Shown one piece after another: positions 1 through 7,272 of a stretch of 9,366 bases of DNA. Below the pieces are notes generated by a model. It did no database searches, was not told where the DNA came from, and worked only from the letters and a program-made list of their open reading frames with translations. Within the stretch, counting starts at the first letter, position 1; the number at the start of each line of letters is the position of its first letter. Origin of the DNA: an uncultured Alcaligenaceae bacterium (GTDB lineage: Bacteria; Pseudomonadota; Gammaproteobacteria; Burkholderiales; Burkholderiaceae_B); contig CALCPT010000451.1 of the NCBI GenBank assembly GCA_937897265.1, positions 1 to 9,366 on the forward strand, read 5' to 3'. A program made the translations under genes and the position numbers.

Positions 1-1955
1 GTTAAATCTAACGGCGCGGTCTGGCCCGGTAAGCGTTTGACATCGCGCGTCATGCGCGGTGGTTTGCCTAAGATCACATCAATCGGCACGTCGACTGGAC
101 GCAGATCTTGCTTTGGTGCAAGCTCATCTAAGCTGGGCAAGCCCTCGCCGTTTAACACGGTTAACTGGCGCGCCTCGGTCGCCACACCGATCACTGCAAA
201 CGGGCAACGCTCGCGCTCGGCGATAGCGTTAAAACGCTCAAGATCTTGCGGCATCACTGCCAACACATAACGCTCTTGCGATTCGTTGCTCCAGATTTCG
301 GCCGGCGACATGCCTGATTCTTCAAGATGCACGCGCTTCAATTCAAAGGTTGCACCACGACCCGCATCGTTCACCAGCTCGGGAAACGCATTGGATAAAC
401 CGCCTGCGCCCACATCGTGAATGGCCACAATCGGATTGTTTGCACCTTGCTGCCAGCAGCGATCAATCACCTCTTGGCAACGGCGCTCGAGTTCGGGGTT
501 GCCACGCTGCACTGAATCAAAATCGAGTGCCGCCGTGTTTGACACCACCGACATGCTTGAAGCTGCACTGCCGCCCATGCCGATCCGCAAACCGGGACCA
601 CCAAGCTGAATCAACAGCGCACCCGGCTGGATCACGTCTTTTTTGGTTAAGCCAGCATCGATACTGCCTAAGCCGCCCGCAATCATGATGGGCTTGTGGT
701 AGCCCCAACGCGTGTCAGTAGTGGATTGTTCAAACGATCTAAAATAGCCCAGCAAATTGGGGCGACCAAATTCATTGTTAAAGGCTGCAGCACCCAAGGG
801 CCCCTCGATCATGATCGATAAAGGGCTAGCAATACGGTCTGGGCTGCCATGATGATCGGCTTCGTAAACCCGCGGCGCATCATCAAAGCGCAGATGTGAA
901 ACGGTGAAACCAGCCAATCCAGCCTTGGGCTTCGAGCCTCGGCCGGTCGAACCCTCGTCGCGAATCTCACCACCCGCACCGGTTGCCGCACCTTCAAATG
1001 GGGCAATCGCTGTGGGGTGGTTGTGAGTTTCAACTTTCATGACGGTGTGCACCAACTGCGGCTTGGCTGCATACACGCCACCCTGTGCCCCACCTGGCAA
1101 CGCCGCCTGAAAGCGCAGCGCCTCACCCCCTTGCATGATGGCCGAGTTATCTGAGTAAGCCACCACGGTACCCAGAGGCTGCGCCGCATGGGTTTCGCGA
1201 ATCATGCCAAACAAGGTTTTGTCGGTGGGCTTGCCATCAATCACCCACTGCGCGTTAAAGATCTTGTGACGGCAATGCTCGCTGTTGGCTTGAGCAAACA
1301 TCATTAATTCAACATCGGTTGGATCGCGCCCAAGATCCGTAAACGATTGCGTCAGGTAATCAATTTCGTCTTCAGACAACGCCAAGCCCAAGCTCGTATT
1401 GGCCAGCAATAAGGCCTGCTTGCCTTGCGCCATGACCTCAACGGTGCGCATCGGCTTGCCGGGTAGCGAGGCAAACAGCGCCTTGGGATCAAAGCCTGCG
1501 TCAACAACGGTCTCGGTCATACGATCGTGCAGGCAGTCGGCCGCCTGCGCAAGCATCGTGGCGTCAAGCTTTTGTGTTTTTAACCAACTGCGCTCGGGGG
1601 TCAAGACATAGCGAATGCCACGCTCAATGCGCAGCACATTCGCAAAGCCGCAGTTGTGTGCAATGTCAGTGGCCTTACTGGCCCACGCAGAAATCGTGCC
1701 GAGGCGTGGGATCACCCGCAAAATCAAGTCAGAGGCTTGAGGCTCTGAAGCTTGAGCGGTTGGCCCGTAATCCAGCAGTTGTTGCAGACGCTGTGTCGTT
1801 GCTGCATCAGGAGTTTGCTCGCACCAAACAAAATGCTCAAAACGAGCCGAAATATCAGCGATCGGTAAGCCCTGAGCTTTGAACTTGGCCAGCAGACGTT
1901 CTTGACGAAACTGGGACAATACAGAAGAGCCGAGCACATGCAGAATATGGGACAC
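1..1955 (-). CDS. purL: Phosphoribosylformylglycinamidine synthase (FGAM synthase), N-terminal half, partial
   Basis: Catalyses the ATP- and glutamine-dependent conversion of FGAR to FGAM in de novo purine synthesis, in the cytoplasm. About 651 codons are visible, roughly half of the ~1,300-residue single-chain enzyme of proteobacteria; the C-terminal part, including the glutaminase domain, lies beyond the left edge. Seen in the translation: an N-terminal PurS-like region, the family signature [10 protein letters not shown] at residues 222-231, the ATP/Mg-binding THNHP at 310-314 followed by a glycine-rich [15 protein letters not shown] stretch, and [17 protein letters not shown] from residue 452. 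The frame is open throughout. I chose a GTG start at 1955-1953 because translation from there (SHILHVLG...) matches the expected family N-terminus; an in-frame TTG at 1967 is the only alternative before a TAA at 1970-1968. No clear Shine-Dalgarno precedes either. It is divergent from dctP and functionally unrelated to it. Confidence 0.97.
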   Translation of the reverse strand, partial: MSHILHVLGSSVLSQFRQERLLAKFKAQGLPIADISARFEHFVWCEQTPDAATTQRLQQLLDYGPTAQASEPQASDLILRVIPRLGTISAWASKATDIAHNCGFANVLRIERGIRYVLTPERSWLKTQKLDATMLAQAADCLHDRMTETVVDAGFDPKALFASLPGKPMRTVEVMAQGKQALLLANTSLGLALSEDEIDYLTQSFTDLGRDPTDVELMMFAQANSEHCRHKIFNAQWVIDGKPTDKTLFGMIRETHAAQPLGTVVAYSDNSAIMQGGEALRFQAALPGGAQGGVYAAKPQLVHTVMKVETHNHPTAIAPFEGAATGAGGEIRDEGSTGRGSKPKAGLAGFTVSHLRFDDAPRVYEADHHGSPDRIASPLSIMIEGPLGAAAFNNEFGRPNLLGYFRSFEQSTTDTRWGYHKPIMIAGGLGSIDAGLTKKDVIQPGALLIQLGGPGLRIGMGGSAASSMSVVSNTAALDFDSVQRGNPELERRCQEVIDRCWQQGANNPIVAIHDVGAGGLSNAFPELVNDAGRGATFELKRVHLEESGMSPAEIWSNESQERYVLAVMPQDLERFNAIAERERCPFAVIGVATEARQLTVLNGEGLPSLDELAPKQDLRPVDVPIDVILGKPPRMTRDVKRLPGQTAPLDL

Positions 1956-1963
1956 AGTCAGGA

Positions 1964-1983
1964 CCAATTAGCGGTTAATTTGG
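1964..1983 (-). promoter_or_regulatory. Possible hairpin in the purL leader, close to the start codon
   Basis: Read on the minus strand, CCAAATTA is followed by the loop ACCGC and then TAATTGG, giving a 7-bp A/T-rich stem with one bulged A. It ends eight bases before the GTG start of purL, where a ribosome would dock, and there is no clear Shine-Dalgarno there. It could modulate initiation, but an A/T-rich stem of this size is weak and may be chance. Confidence 0.3.
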
Positions 1984-2017
1984 GGCAAAAACTTGGTAAA
2001 GCTAGGGGAAAACGCCT

Positions 2018-2023
2018 ATTTTA
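2018..2023 (-). promoter_or_regulatory. Candidate -10 box for purL
   Basis: On the minus strand this reads TAAAAT, five of six matches to TATAAT. A transcript would start near 2011 with a leader of about 55 bases. No good -35 lies 16-18 bases upstream (the best is CTGTTT), so this is tentative. I see no recognisable PurR-type operator beside it. Confidence 0.3.
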
Positions 2024-2061
2024 GCGCTCATCGGGACATAAAACAGCCGAGACCCTTGGGT

Positions 2062-2083
2062 TCGTTGCTATGATGCGCAACGA
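2062..2083. promoter_or_regulatory. Inverted repeat around the dctP -10, candidate operator
   Basis: TCGTTGC (2062-2068) and GCAACGA (2077-2083) form a perfect 7-bp inverted repeat with an 8-base spacer. The spacer contains the candidate -10 box of dctP, so a dimeric regulator bound here would compete with RNA polymerase. The size and symmetry suit a dimeric helix-turn-helix repressor. No regulator gene is present in the window, so the protein is unknown. Confidence 0.4.
2066..2074 (+). promoter_or_regulatory. Candidate extended -10 promoter for dctP
   Basis: TGC-TATGAT is an extended -10 element (TGn plus a hexamer with five of six consensus matches). It predicts a start near 2081 and a leader of about 29 bases before the ATG at 2110. 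The -35 region is poor, which is common with an extended -10. A weaker alternative is TACAAA at 2084-2089. Confidence 0.4.
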
Positions 2084-2109
2084 TACAAATCACACTAGAG
2101 GAAACCCAA

Positions 2110-3129
2110 ATGTCAATCACACGACGTAACCTACTCGCTGGCGTTGGCGCCGGTGCTATTGTCATGGCGGCCCCTTTGCGTAGCGCCTGGGCACAATCTA
2201 AAGCAGAATTTTCATACAAGTACGCCAATAATCTGCCGTTGACCCATCCGATGAACATTCGCGCCAAAGAAATGGCCGATGCCATTCAAACGGAAACCGC
2301 CGGGCGCGTTGAAATTCGTATTTTCCCAAGCAGCCAGCTCGGTTCTGATACCGATATGTTGAGCCAAGTCCGTAATGGTGGTGTCGAATTCTTCACCTTA
2401 TCCGGTTTGATTTTGGCCACCTTAGTGCCCGCTTCTTCGATTACTGGCATCGGTTTCGCGTTCAGCGACTACGACGCGGTCTGGAAAGCACTCGATGGCG
2501 ATTTAGGTGCACACGTGCGCAAAGAGATTGGCAAAGCCAACCTGGTGGCCATGGACAACATCTGGGATAACGGCTTTCGCCAAATTACCTCATCTACCAA
2601 GCCAATTCAAAGCGCGGATGACTTGAAGGGCTTTAAGATTCGCGTCCCCGTCTCACCGCTCTGGACCTCAATGTTCAAAGCCTTTGACTCGGCGCCTGCT
2701 TCGATCAACTTTAACGAGGTGTACAGCGCCTTGCAAACGAAAGTGGTCGACGGTCAAGAAAACCCCTTGGCCATCATTGACACAGCAAAACTCAACGAAG
2801 TGCAAAAGTTCTGCTCAATCACAAACCACATGTGGGATGGCTTCTGGTTCTTGGCGAACAAACGTGCTTGGGAAAGATTGCCAGAAAACATGCGCGCGAT
2901 CGTAGCAAAAAATATCAACGCTGCAGGCTTGAAAGAGCGTGCTGATGTGGCCGCCATGAATGCTGGCTTACAAAAAGGCCTGACTGAAAAAGGCATGGTC
3001 TTTAATCAGACCAAGCCAGATTCGTTCCGCGACCGTCTGCGCCAAGGTGGCTTTTACACCGAATGGAAGGGCAAGCTGGGCGATGAAGCGTGGTCGATGC
3101 TTGAGCGCTACAGCGGCAAACTCGCTTAA
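2110..3129 (+). CDS. dctP: TRAP transporter substrate-binding protein, DctP family
   Basis: Periplasmic receptor that binds a small, usually carboxylate-bearing, solute and delivers it to DctQM. The 339 residues are normal family length. Residues 1-28 are a signal peptide: T-R-R-N-L-L at 4-9 resembles the twin-arginine motif, a hydrophobic core follows, R24 near the cleavage site is typical of Tat signals, and cleavage is expected after AWA (28/29). The mature part shows family landmarks: WDNGFRQIT (152-160), KIRVP (176-180) and the EVYSALQTKVVDGQENP block (about 203-219). R157 and R178 correspond to the two arginines that contact the ligand carboxylate in this family. The start is fixed by AGAGGA at 2097-2102, seven bases before the ATG. 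A strong terminator follows the gene, separating it from dctQM. The substrate cannot be named from sequence; an organic acid is the safest inference. Confidence 0.95.
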   Translation: MSITRRNLLAGVGAGAIVMAAPLRSAWAQSKAEFSYKYANNLPLTHPMNIRAKEMADAIQTETAGRVEIRIFPSSQLGSDTDMLSQVRNGGVEFFTLSGLILATLVPASSITGIGFAFSDYDAVWKALDGDLGAHVRKEIGKANLVAMDNIWDNGFRQITSSTKPIQSADDLKGFKIRVPVSPLWTSMFKAFDSAPASINFNEVYSALQTKVVDGQENPLAIIDTAKLNEVQKFCSITNHMWDGFWFLANKRAWERLPENMRAIVAKNINAAGLKERADVAAMNAGLQKGLTEKGMVFNQTKPDSFRDRLRQGGFYTEWKGKLGDEAWSMLERYSGKLA

Positions 3130-3180
3130 GCGTAGCTGTCTTGTGATGGCGCAAGCAAGTCGCTTCGCCACACGTACACT

Positions 3181-3218
3181 CCGGATGCAACGCTCATTAA
3201 AAGCGCATCCGGTTTTTT
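3181..3218 (+). terminator. Intrinsic terminator after dctP
   Basis: CCGGATGC (3181-3188) pairs perfectly with GCATCCGG (3205-3212), and a run of six T follows at once (3213-3218). The 16-base interior can extend the stem a little (GCT with AGC). This is a textbook rho-independent terminator on the plus strand, placed 51 bases after the dctP stop and before the co-oriented dctQM. Confidence 0.88.
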
Positions 3219-3253
3219 ATTTAGAGGTTAGCTTTTGTTATTTTGGCGCTGGC

Positions 3254-3282
3254 TTGTCATTTAAGCACCAGATTCTCATTAT
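3254..3282 (+). promoter_or_regulatory. Candidate sigma-70 promoter for dctQM
   Basis: TTGTCA (3254-3259, five of six to TTGACA) and CATTAT (3277-3282, four of six to TATAAT) are separated by exactly 17 bases. It lies downstream of the dctP terminator, so it could give dctQM its own transcript with a leader of about 70 bases. Moderate confidence, because short A/T-rich intergenic DNA often throws up such pairs. Confidence 0.45.
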
Positions 3283-3295
3283 TAGGAATTAACAA

Positions 3296-3339
3296 GATTT
3301 TCATCGAGGCACTAGATTTTTTTGCCCTCGATTTTCATC
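3296..3339 (+). repeat. 10-bp direct repeat GATTTTCATC in the dctQM leader
   Basis: GATTTTCATC occurs at 3296-3305 and again at 3330-3339, offset by 34 bases, flanking the leader hairpin. It may be a remnant of a small duplication or a pair of protein-binding sites. It would lie within the leader transcript if the promoter at 3254-3282 is real. Confidence 0.5.
3303..3335 (+). promoter_or_regulatory. Leader hairpin upstream of dctQM, possible attenuator
   Basis: ATCGAGG (3303-3309) pairs perfectly with CCTCGAT (3326-3332) around a T-rich 16-base loop, and TTT follows. The 7-bp stem, long loop and short T-run make a poor terminator, but its position 26 bases before the dctQM ATG allows a role in attenuation, RNA stability or translation. 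A palindrome, TCTTCGAAGA (3344-3353), sits between it and the ATG and overlaps the weak Shine-Dalgarno GAAGA. Confidence 0.35.
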
Positions 3340-3360
3340 TAAGTCTTCGAAGATACGACA

Positions 3361-5199
3361 ATGACCACAGAACTCACCCTTTCCTCCAGCCCCCTCGTAT
3401 CACGACTGTTAAAACCAATCGAATTTATCAGCGCGGTGCTGATGACGGTGATTGTGGTCATGCTGTTGGTAGGTGTTGTATCGCGCTATGTGTTTTCGCT
3501 GCCGATCGTCTGGATTGATGAAGTCGTTTCAATTTCATTTTTGTGGCTGGCCATGCTGGGCTCGGCAATCGCCATGTATCGCAATGAACACTTACGCTTA
3601 ACGCTATTTTTACAAATGATGCCCGAACGCCTGCGTGGTTTTGTTCACGCAGTCGCATTGGTGACAATTGTTGCGTTTCTGCTGGCTCTTGTGACCCCCG
3701 CGATCGAATATGCGCAAGACGAGTGGTTTGTCACCTCACCCGCACTTGGGATCCCCAATAGCTTTAGAGTATCGGCGTTGGCGTTTGGCATTTTGACCAT
3801 GCTTGGGGTACTGCTCGCCTATGCAGCGCAAACGGTGAGCAAGCTTAATCTCTTAGGTGCAGCGATCCTGGTGAGCGCCTTTGCCGCACTCTGTTGGGTC
3901 GGATCTGGTTGGTTGACCTCACTTGGGCTCTACAACATTCTGTTTTTCTTGGTCATCTTGGTTGCCCTCTGCTTGATTGCTGGCGTGCCCATTGCTTTTT
4001 GCTTCGGTGCTGGGGCGCTGTGCTATTTGGCCTTCTCAACTACCGTGCCCTTGATGGTCGTGATTGGTCGCATGGATGAAGGTATGTCAAGCCTGATCCT
4101 GGTGTCAGTACCGATCTTTGTGTTGCTTGGCTGTGTGCTCGATGCCACGGGGATGGGCAAAGCCATCGTCGATTTCTTGGCCTCGTTGTTGGGTCACATA
4201 AAAGCCGGTATGTCTTATGTGCTGCTTGGCTCGCTATTTATTGTGTCGGGTATCTCGGGCTCAAAAGTCTCGGATATGGCAACCATTGCTCCGGCGTTGT
4301 TTCCGGAAATGAAACGCCGCGGCCACAAACCACGCGAAATGATCGCCTTGCTCGCCACAGGAGCTGCAATGGCGGATACCGTACCGCCAAGTATCGTGCT
4401 GATCGTGTTGGGATCAGTCGCGGGGGTATCAATCGCTGGCTTGTTTCAAAGCGGCGTCGTGATTGCTGGCGTGTTGTTGCTGGCCCTGGTTGGCTTAGCA
4501 CGTTGGAAAGCCCGTCACGAACAGCTCGATAACGTCAAACGCTCGACCTTCAAAATGATCTGGAAGGCCTTGTTGATTGCTGGCCCAGCCTTAGTGTTGC
4601 CCTTCTTGATTCGCAGCGCTGTCGGGGGTGGTATCGCAACGGCCACAGAAGTCTCGACCATTGCAGTGCTCTACGCCATGATGATTGGTCAGGTGCTGTA
4701 CGGCGGCCTAGGTTGGCGCAAGGTCTATGCGATGTTGGTCGAAACGGCCGCCCTTAGCGGCGCGATCTTACTGATCTTGGGCACCGCCTCTGCGATGGCG
4801 TGGGCCATTACACAAAGCGGCGTGGTGCAAAGCCTGTCAACATTTTTAACCACCCTGCCCGGCGGCATTGCCGCCTTTATGGTGGTCACCATTTTGGTGT
4901 TCTTGATTTTGGGCTGCTTACTTGAAGGCTTACCCGCGATTTTGATCTTGGCACCGATCATGTTTCCGATTGCTAAAAAATTAGGCATCCACGATATTCA
5001 CTACTCAATGGTGGTGGTCACGGCCATGAATATTGGCTTGATGATGCCCCCGATCGGTGTGGGGTTCTATGTAGCATGCCGCATCGGCGATGCCTCGCCC
5101 GACGACGTGATGGGCGCCATCTGGCCTTACATCATCGCGTTATTGGTTGGATTGATTGCGATTGCTGCAGTACCGTGGTTTTCGACGGTAGCGCTATGA
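3361..5199 (+). CDS. dctQM: TRAP transporter fused permease, DctQ-DctM
   Basis: Inner-membrane part of a tripartite ATP-independent periplasmic transporter: the DctM half is the ion-coupled transport channel and the DctQ half is the small membrane subunit fused to it. The 612 residues match known QM fusions such as SiaQM. Residues 1-160 are the DctQ domain with about four membrane segments (roughly 22-43, 54-73, 94-115, 135-157). A linking segment lies near 164-182. The DctM domain runs from about 188 to the end with many hydrophobic segments. DctM landmarks include SGISGSKVSDMATI (296-309), ADTVPPSIVLIV (338-349) and the EGLPAILILAPI...MNIGLMMPPIGVGFYV block (522-570). The ATG at 3361 has a weak GAAGA Shine-Dalgarno seven bases upstream. 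It follows dctP on the same strand but beyond a terminator and 231 bases of spacer. It presumably partners the adjacent DctP. Confidence 0.95.
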   Translation: MTTELTLSSSPLVSRLLKPIEFISAVLMTVIVVMLLVGVVSRYVFSLPIVWIDEVVSISFLWLAMLGSAIAMYRNEHLRLTLFLQMMPERLRGFVHAVALVTIVAFLLALVTPAIEYAQDEWFVTSPALGIPNSFRVSALAFGILTMLGVLLAYAAQTVSKLNLLGAAILVSAFAALCWVGSGWLTSLGLYNILFFLVILVALCLIAGVPIAFCFGAGALCYLAFSTTVPLMVVIGRMDEGMSSLILVSVPIFVLLGCVLDATGMGKAIVDFLASLLGHIKAGMSYVLLGSLFIVSGISGSKVSDMATIAPALFPEMKRRGHKPREMIALLATGAAMADTVPPSIVLIVLGSVAGVSIAGLFQSGVVIAGVLLLALVGLARWKARHEQLDNVKRSTFKMIWKALLIAGPALVLPFLIRSAVGGGIATATEVSTIAVLYAMMIGQVLYGGLGWRKVYAMLVETAALSGAILLILGTASAMAWAITQSGVVQSLSTFLTTLPGGIAAFMVVTILVFLILGCLLEGLPAILILAPIMFPIAKKLGIHDIHYSMVVVTAMNIGLMMPPIGVGFYVACRIGDASPDDVMGAIWPYIIALLVGLIAIAAVPWFSTVAL

Positions 5200-5268
5200 C
5201 AGCAGCCTTGTGACCGCTGTGACCGTCGCACGTTAGCGGCAGCAGCCTCACGCGACTTCGAACGTGAT

Positions 5269-5306
5269 AAAAAACCGCTCTCTTCAATCACAAAGAGAGC
5301 GGTTTT
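5269..5306. terminator. Bidirectional intrinsic terminator shared by dctQM and the PDH operon
   Basis: CCGCTCTCTT (5275-5284) pairs perfectly with AAGAGAGCGG (5293-5302) around an 8-base loop, flanked by AAAA and TTTT that extend the stem to 14 bp. Read on the minus strand the stem is followed by six T, and on the plus strand by four. It sits between the convergent ends of dctQM (70 bases away) and lpdA (58 bases away), so it should stop both transcripts, probably better in the lpdA direction. Confidence 0.9.
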
Positions 5307-5364
5307 CAACTAGAGGATCGCGCTAGCAAACTCACGAACGCTGCACTAGTCACGCAAGAGTCAG

Positions 5365-7263
5365 CTACTTCTTTTTCACCGGCGGTAAATCGGTGCAATG
5401 ACCTTCTGCAGCCTCGGCAGCTAAGCCGACCGACTCACCGAGGGTTGGATGCGGGTGAATTGTTTTACCAATATCAACCATATCCGCACCCATTTCAATG
5501 GCCAGCGCCACTTCACTAATCAGATCACCAGCGTTGGTGCCAACGATGCCACCACCAAGAATTTTGTGGGTTGCAGCGTCAAACAACAGTTTGGTAAAGC
5601 CTTCATCGCGACCATTAGCAATGGCACGACCCGACGCAGCCCATGGAAACAGCCCTTTGGTGATGGCAACGCCCTGCTGCTTGGCTTGATCTTCGGTAAG
5701 ACCAACCCAGGCAACTTCGGGGTCGGTGTATGCCACTGAGGGGATCACACGCGCATCAAAGTAACTCTTCTGCCCGGCTGCTACCTCAGCTGCAACATGA
5801 CCTTCATGCACGGCTTTGTGCGCCAGCATGGGCTGACCAATCAAATCGCCAATCGCAAAAATGTTAGGTACATTGGTGCGCATTTGGCGGTCGACCTCGA
5901 TAAAACCACGGTCACTCACCAAGACACCCGCCTTGTCCGCACCGATTTTTTTACCATTGGGAGTACGGCCCACAGCTTGCAGCACCAGATCGTAGCGCTG
6001 CGCCTCTTTCGGTGCGCCGGCACCTTCAAACGTCACGTAAATGCCGTCTTTTTTAGCGACCGCACCAACCGTTTTCGTATTGAGCATTAAGTTATCAAAG
6101 CGATGGGCGTTTTTCTTTTGCCAGACTTTGACTAAATCACGATCTGCACCTTGCATCAGACCATCTTGCATTTCGACCACGTCTAAACGTGAGCCTAACG
6201 CCGAATACACCGTGCCCATTTCAAGGCCGATGATGCCGCCACCCACAATCAACATTCTTTTGGGGATGTTGCGCAATGACAAGGCACCAGTCGAATCGAC
6301 CACGCGCTCATCGTCTGGCATAAACGGCAGCTTCACCGACTGACTGCCCGCCGCAATAATCGCTTGTGCAAACTCAATCGTTTGCACACCAGCAGACGTT
6401 TGTACTGAAACGTGGTTAGCACTGACAAACTCACCAACACCCGTGACAACTGTTACTTTGCGAGCCTTGGCCATACCGGCCAGGCCACCGGTCAGCTTGC
6501 CGATCACGCCATCTTTAAAGGCACGCAACTTATCAAGGTCAATCTTTGGCTTACCAAACGAGATACCGTGATCTGCCAAGGCTTGCGCCTCTTCGAGCAC
6601 CGCTGCAGTGTGTAACAACGCCTTCGATGGGATACATCCAACGTTTAAGCACACACCGCCCAGCGTTGAGTAGCGCTCAACTAGCACCACATTCAAACCA
6701 AGATCTGCTGCACGAAAAGCTGCTGAATAACCACCAGGGCCCGCGCCCAACACCAACAGGTCGAATTTGCTATCGACCTTACCGTTGTACGCCGCGATCG
6801 CGATCGCCGGGGCACTACTCGCGACTTTAGCGCCCGAAGCGGACGCGTCACTCGCAAGGTGAGCACCCTGGGGCGCTGCAGCCTGCGTTAACCCGAGCGA
6901 GCCAGCAGCAGAACTGATCGCAGCGGTGGCACCTGCAGCTAACCCTGACGAGTTTGCGCCGGTCGCCGAGCTGGCACCAGACGAGGCCGAACCCGAGGCG
7001 GCTGAGCCTGCTGCAGCGCCCGAGCTCGCTTCGAGCTGCAAGATCACCGAACCTTGCTTCACTTTGTCGCCAATCTTCACTAATACAGCTTTGACGACGC
7101 CACCTTGACTCGAAGGGATCTCCATTGACGACTTGTCTGACTCAACCGTAATCAGGCTTTGTTCAGCTTTTACCGTATCGCCAACAGCCACCAACACTTC
7201 GATCACATCAACCGTATCAAAGTCACCAATATCTGGGATTGGAATATCAATCAGTTTGCTCAT
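5365..7263 (-). CDS. lpdA: Dihydrolipoyl dehydrogenase (E3 of pyruvate dehydrogenase) with N-terminal lipoyl domain
   Basis: Flavoprotein that reoxidises the dihydrolipoyl arm of the PDH complex with NAD+. At 632 residues it exceeds the ~475 of an ordinary E3 because of an N-terminal lipoyl domain (about 1-78), with the lipoylation lysine K44 in ESDKSSMEIP. An Ala/Ser/Gly-rich flexible linker follows (about 79-152). The E3 core then shows FAD-binding GAGPGG (173-178), the redox disulfide C205/C210 in GGVCLNVGCIPSK, NAD-binding GGGIIGLEMG (341-350), the second FAD motif TNVPNIFAIGD (463-473), and the catalytic H605/E610 pair in HPHPTLGE near the C-terminus. The ATG starts nine bases after the aceF stop, with GGGG inside that gap as Shine-Dalgarno, so it is translated from the same mRNA. 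It is the last gene of aceE-aceF-lpdA. Lipoyl-bearing E3 proteins are known in Neisseria and many betaproteobacteria. Confidence 0.97.
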   Translation of the reverse strand: MSKLIDIPIPDIGDFDTVDVIEVLVAVGDTVKAEQSLITVESDKSSMEIPSSQGGVVKAVLVKIGDKVKQGSVILQLEASSGAAAGSAASGSASSGASSATGANSSGLAAGATAAISSAAGSLGLTQAAAPQGAHLASDASASGAKVASSAPAIAIAAYNGKVDSKFDLLVLGAGPGGYSAAFRAADLGLNVVLVERYSTLGGVCLNVGCIPSKALLHTAAVLEEAQALADHGISFGKPKIDLDKLRAFKDGVIGKLTGGLAGMAKARKVTVVTGVGEFVSANHVSVQTSAGVQTIEFAQAIIAAGSQSVKLPFMPDDERVVDSTGALSLRNIPKRMLIVGGGIIGLEMGTVYSALGSRLDVVEMQDGLMQGADRDLVKVWQKKNAHRFDNLMLNTKTVGAVAKKDGIYVTFEGAGAPKEAQRYDLVLQAVGRTPNGKKIGADKAGVLVSDRGFIEVDRQMRTNVPNIFAIGDLIGQPMLAHKAVHEGHVAAEVAAGQKSYFDARVIPSVAYTDPEVAWVGLTEDQAKQQGVAITKGLFPWAASGRAIANGRDEGFTKLLFDAATHKILGGGIVGTNAGDLISEVALAIEMGADMVDIGKTIHPHPTLGESVGLAAEAAEGHCTDLPPVKKK

Positions 7264-7272
7264 AGCAGCCCC

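Noticed and set aside
37..1939. Several open frames of 60-112 codons on both strands between 37 and 1939
   Set aside because: All overlap the continuous minus-strand purL frame, whose family motifs run through the whole interval.
3303..3335. The dctQM leader hairpin as a second full terminator
   Set aside because: The stem is only 7 bp, the loop is 16 bases and the T-run is short, so efficient termination is doubtful; kept only as a possible regulatory hairpin.
3243..3518. A 91-codon plus-strand frame spanning the dctQM leader and start
   Set aside because: It overlaps the first 150 bases of dctQM in another frame, has no recognisable domain and no good ribosome site.
5365..7263. lpdA as a fusion or frameshift artefact because it is about 150 residues longer than usual
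   Set aside because: The extra length is an intact lipoyl domain plus linker in one continuous frame, a known architecture for E3 in betaproteobacteria and Neisseria.
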